Positions 4,333-5,427 of a stretch of 5,427 nucleotides of DNA are shown in pieces. Made by a program: the position numbers and the translations under genes. Source of the stretch: an uncultured Sphingorhabdus sp. Lineage in GTDB: Bacteria; Pseudomonadota; Alphaproteobacteria; Sphingomonadales; Sphingomonadaceae. The notes beneath the pieces were generated by a model, which was not told where the DNA came from, did no database searches, and saw only the letters and a list, made by a program, of their open reading frames with translations. Location of the stretch: NCBI GenBank assembly GCA_937873665.1, contig CALMYW010000179.1, positions 1-5,427 on the forward strand. The letters are read 5' to 3'. Each line of letters begins with the position of its first letter. Position 1 is the first letter of the stretch.

Positions 4333-5427
4333 GCGGCCTTAGTTCCGTCAACGCCAGCCTCGGCCGGATAGATCGGCTCGCGCCGGCTCGCCTTGTCGCG
4401 CAACCAGGCGGACGGCAGGAACCGGGGGCCGTGCTTCTGCGCTAGGCGGGCGGACTCGGCTACAAACGTCTCGATCCCCACCGTGTCGAAGCAGCCGATC
4501 AAGCCTCCGGTCCATAGTGGGAAGCCCCAGCCGAATACTGCGCCGAGATCGGCGTCCTCGGGGGTCTCGAGCACGCCTTCCTCGAGGCAGCGCGCCGTTT
4601 CCATCGCCTGGGCATAGAGGAAGCGCTGCTTGAGTTCTTCGACGTCATACCCCAAACCGACCGGGAAATGCTTGGCCAAGCCCGGCCACAGCCGCTTTTT
4701 CCCGCCTTCGGGGTATTCGTAGAAGCCGCCGCCGGCCTTGCGGCTCGGGCGACCGATTTCGTCGCGCATCTTACGCAGCACCGCCACGCCGGCGGGTGGG
4801 ATATGCTTGTCCCCATCCTCGGCAATCGCCTGTTCAACGATCTTGAGCGGCAGATCGACGGTCAGCTCGTCGAGAAGCGCCAGTGGGCCGACCGGCATAC
4901 CAATCGCTTTCGCTGCGTTCTCGATGACGGCCGGCGGAACCCCGTCGTTCAGCATCGCAGCGCCTTCATGGATGAGGGTCTGGAACACCCGGCTGGTGTA
5001 GAAACCGCGGCTGTCGTTGACGACGATCGGCGTCTTGCGCAGTTGGCCGATAAAGTCGAGCGCGCGCGCGAGGGTTTCAGGCGACGTCTGCTTGCCGAGG
5101 ATGACCTCGACCTCGAAGTCAGCCCGCTCCTGCACGGCGGTCGGGATGCCGCCGGGGTAACGCTTGTGCAGCCCGCGCTGGACCTCCTTGATGAACCAGG
5201 TGGTCTCCGACTCCCCCTCCGGACAGGGGAATCGGGGCATGTAGCGACCCTCCTCCTCGGTGAAGGAGACGTCACACTGCTCGGCGACCAGCAACGTGTT
5301 GTCGCACGCCTCGGGCAACTCACGGAACAACTCGCGCATCTGCGCAGGCGACTTGAGGTAGAACTCCTCAGCATCGAACTTGAACCGCCCCGGGTCCATG
5401 AGCGTCGACCCCGACTGCACACACAGC
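4329..5427 (-). CDS. fadJ: Composite reading frame: DnaE piece joined in frame to FadJ-type 3-hydroxyacyl-CoA dehydrogenase C-terminus (partial)
   Basis: The frame is open to the right edge, and its true start is outside the window. The GTG at 5420 is an internal Val. Numbering from there, residues about 104-363 are the C-terminal part of a FadB/FadJ-type multifunctional beta-oxidation protein: EVILGKQTSPETL, RKTPIVVNDSRGFYTSRVF (128-146), HEGAAMLNDGVPPAVIENAAKAIGMPVGPLALLDEL (151-186), the GGGFYEYP linker (230-237), and a second 3HCDH domain from about 262 (GFPLWTGGLIGCFDTVG, 299-315). The enoyl-CoA hydratase domain, the Rossmann NAD domain and the catalytic His region, which should come before, are missing. 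DnaE sequence stands in their place (separate entry). As written, the product could not do either job. The fadJ end is co-oriented and overlaps the acyl-CoA dehydrogenase start by ATGA, so the genuine gene belongs to this operon. Confidence 0.85.
   Translation of the reverse strand, partial: LCVQSGSTLMDPGRFKFDAEEFYLKSPAQMRELFRELPEACDNTLLVAEQCDVSFTEEEGRYMPRFPCPEGESETTWFIKEVQRGLHKRYPGGIPTAVQERADFEVEVILGKQTSPETLARALDFIGQLRKTPIVVNDSRGFYTSRVFQTLIHEGAAMLNDGVPPAVIENAAKAIGMPVGPLALLDELTVDLPLKIVEQAIAEDGDKHIPPAGVAVLRKMRDEIGRPSRKAGGGFYEYPEGGKKRLWPGLAKHFPVGLGYDVEELKQRFLYAQAMETARCLEEGVLETPEDADLGAVFGWGFPLWTGGLIGCFDTVGIETFVAESARLAQKHGPRFLPSAWLRDKASRREPIYPAEAGVDGTKAA
5100..5111 (-). other. DnaE-to-FadJ junction with probable microhomology
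   Basis: These 12 bases code V-E-V-I. DnaE proteins have a similar stretch just before QMGFPGYF, and FadJ proteins have one just before LGK(Q/E)TS. The switch from one family to the other can therefore be placed anywhere within about 5100-5114 without disturbing either side. The reading frame is kept because both families use the stretch in the same codon phase. Confidence 0.7.
5100..5427 (-). other. dnaE: DNA polymerase III alpha subunit (DnaE) fragment within the composite frame
   Basis: From the right edge, the frame reads LCVQSGSTLMDPGRFKFD, then FYLKSPAQMRELF, PEACDNTLLVAEQCDVSF, YMPRFPCPEGE and WFIKEVQRGLHKRYPGGIP, ending in ERADFEVEVI. This is the end of the PHP domain leading to the start of the palm of replicative DnaE, roughly residues 230-340 in E. 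coli numbering. It closely resembles actinobacterial DnaE1 as I recall it. The next expected segment, QMGFPGYFLVVADFI, and the catalytic GPGRGSGAGS and PDFDVDF blocks are absent; fadJ sequence follows instead. DnaE has no known reason to sit in a beta-oxidation operon. The fragment probably continues beyond the right edge. Confidence 0.85.

Noticed and set aside
3889..4371. 160-codon plus-strand open frame opposite the acyl-CoA dehydrogenase
   Set aside because: It is antisense to a full-length conserved gene in high-G+C DNA, where such open frames are common. No domain is recognisable.
4949..5422. 157-codon alternate-frame open frame over the DnaE piece
   Set aside because: It is Arg/Ser-rich, typical of an out-of-frame reading of high-G+C coding DNA. 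The DnaE frame is clearly the real one.

Overview
The window carries alphaproteobacterial, probably sphingomonad-type, DNA with all intact genes on the minus strand. The main pointer is a serine palmitoyltransferase-like enzyme (969-2189) that lines up, as I recall it, with the Sphingomonas paucimobilis enzyme at a constant offset of 21 residues. A degraded IS5-family transposase end of a type common in alphaproteobacteria lies at the left edge. The species cannot be named from this.

Read in the direction of transcription (right to left), the first reading frame (4329-5427) is composite. Its upstream 110 codons or so are a piece of DNA polymerase III alpha subunit (DnaE), most like actinobacterial versions. 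They run in frame into the C-terminal third of a FadJ/FadB-type 3-hydroxyacyl-CoA dehydrogenase. The switch falls in a short stretch coding for V-E-V-I that both families plausibly share. This is most easily explained as a contig misjoin or chimeric template, not a real fusion protein. Next come an acyl-CoA dehydrogenase (3175-4332, ATGA overlap with the fadJ stop) and a FabG/MFE-2-like short-chain dehydrogenase (2315-3142, probable TTG start). These three form a beta-oxidation-like operon: the dehydrogenase would make the 2-enoyl-CoA, and the FadJ part and the SDR would act at the 3-hydroxyacyl step.

After a 125-base gap comes the serine palmitoyltransferase-like gene on the same strand, directly followed by a 9-base tandem repeat. 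A 196-base gene-free gap follows. It holds that repeat, a compound inverted repeat and a near-perfect 16-base palindrome. The last gene (170-754) encodes an exported, VOC-fold (glyoxalase-like) protein with a strong ribosome binding site. The left edge (1 to about 126) is the decayed 3' end of an IS5-family transposase gene on the plus strand, with its probable right terminal repeat.

Hand counts on sampled 60-base lines put the right half (ACAD, fadJ, dnaE piece) at about 60-68% G+C. The spt-like and VOC genes are mostly 45-50%, with one line at 65%. With the IS remnant, this suggests the left part is accessory DNA. No convincing new multi-gene system was found. The most notable points are the DnaE/FadJ junction, the spt paralog beside beta-oxidation genes, and the intergenic repeats.
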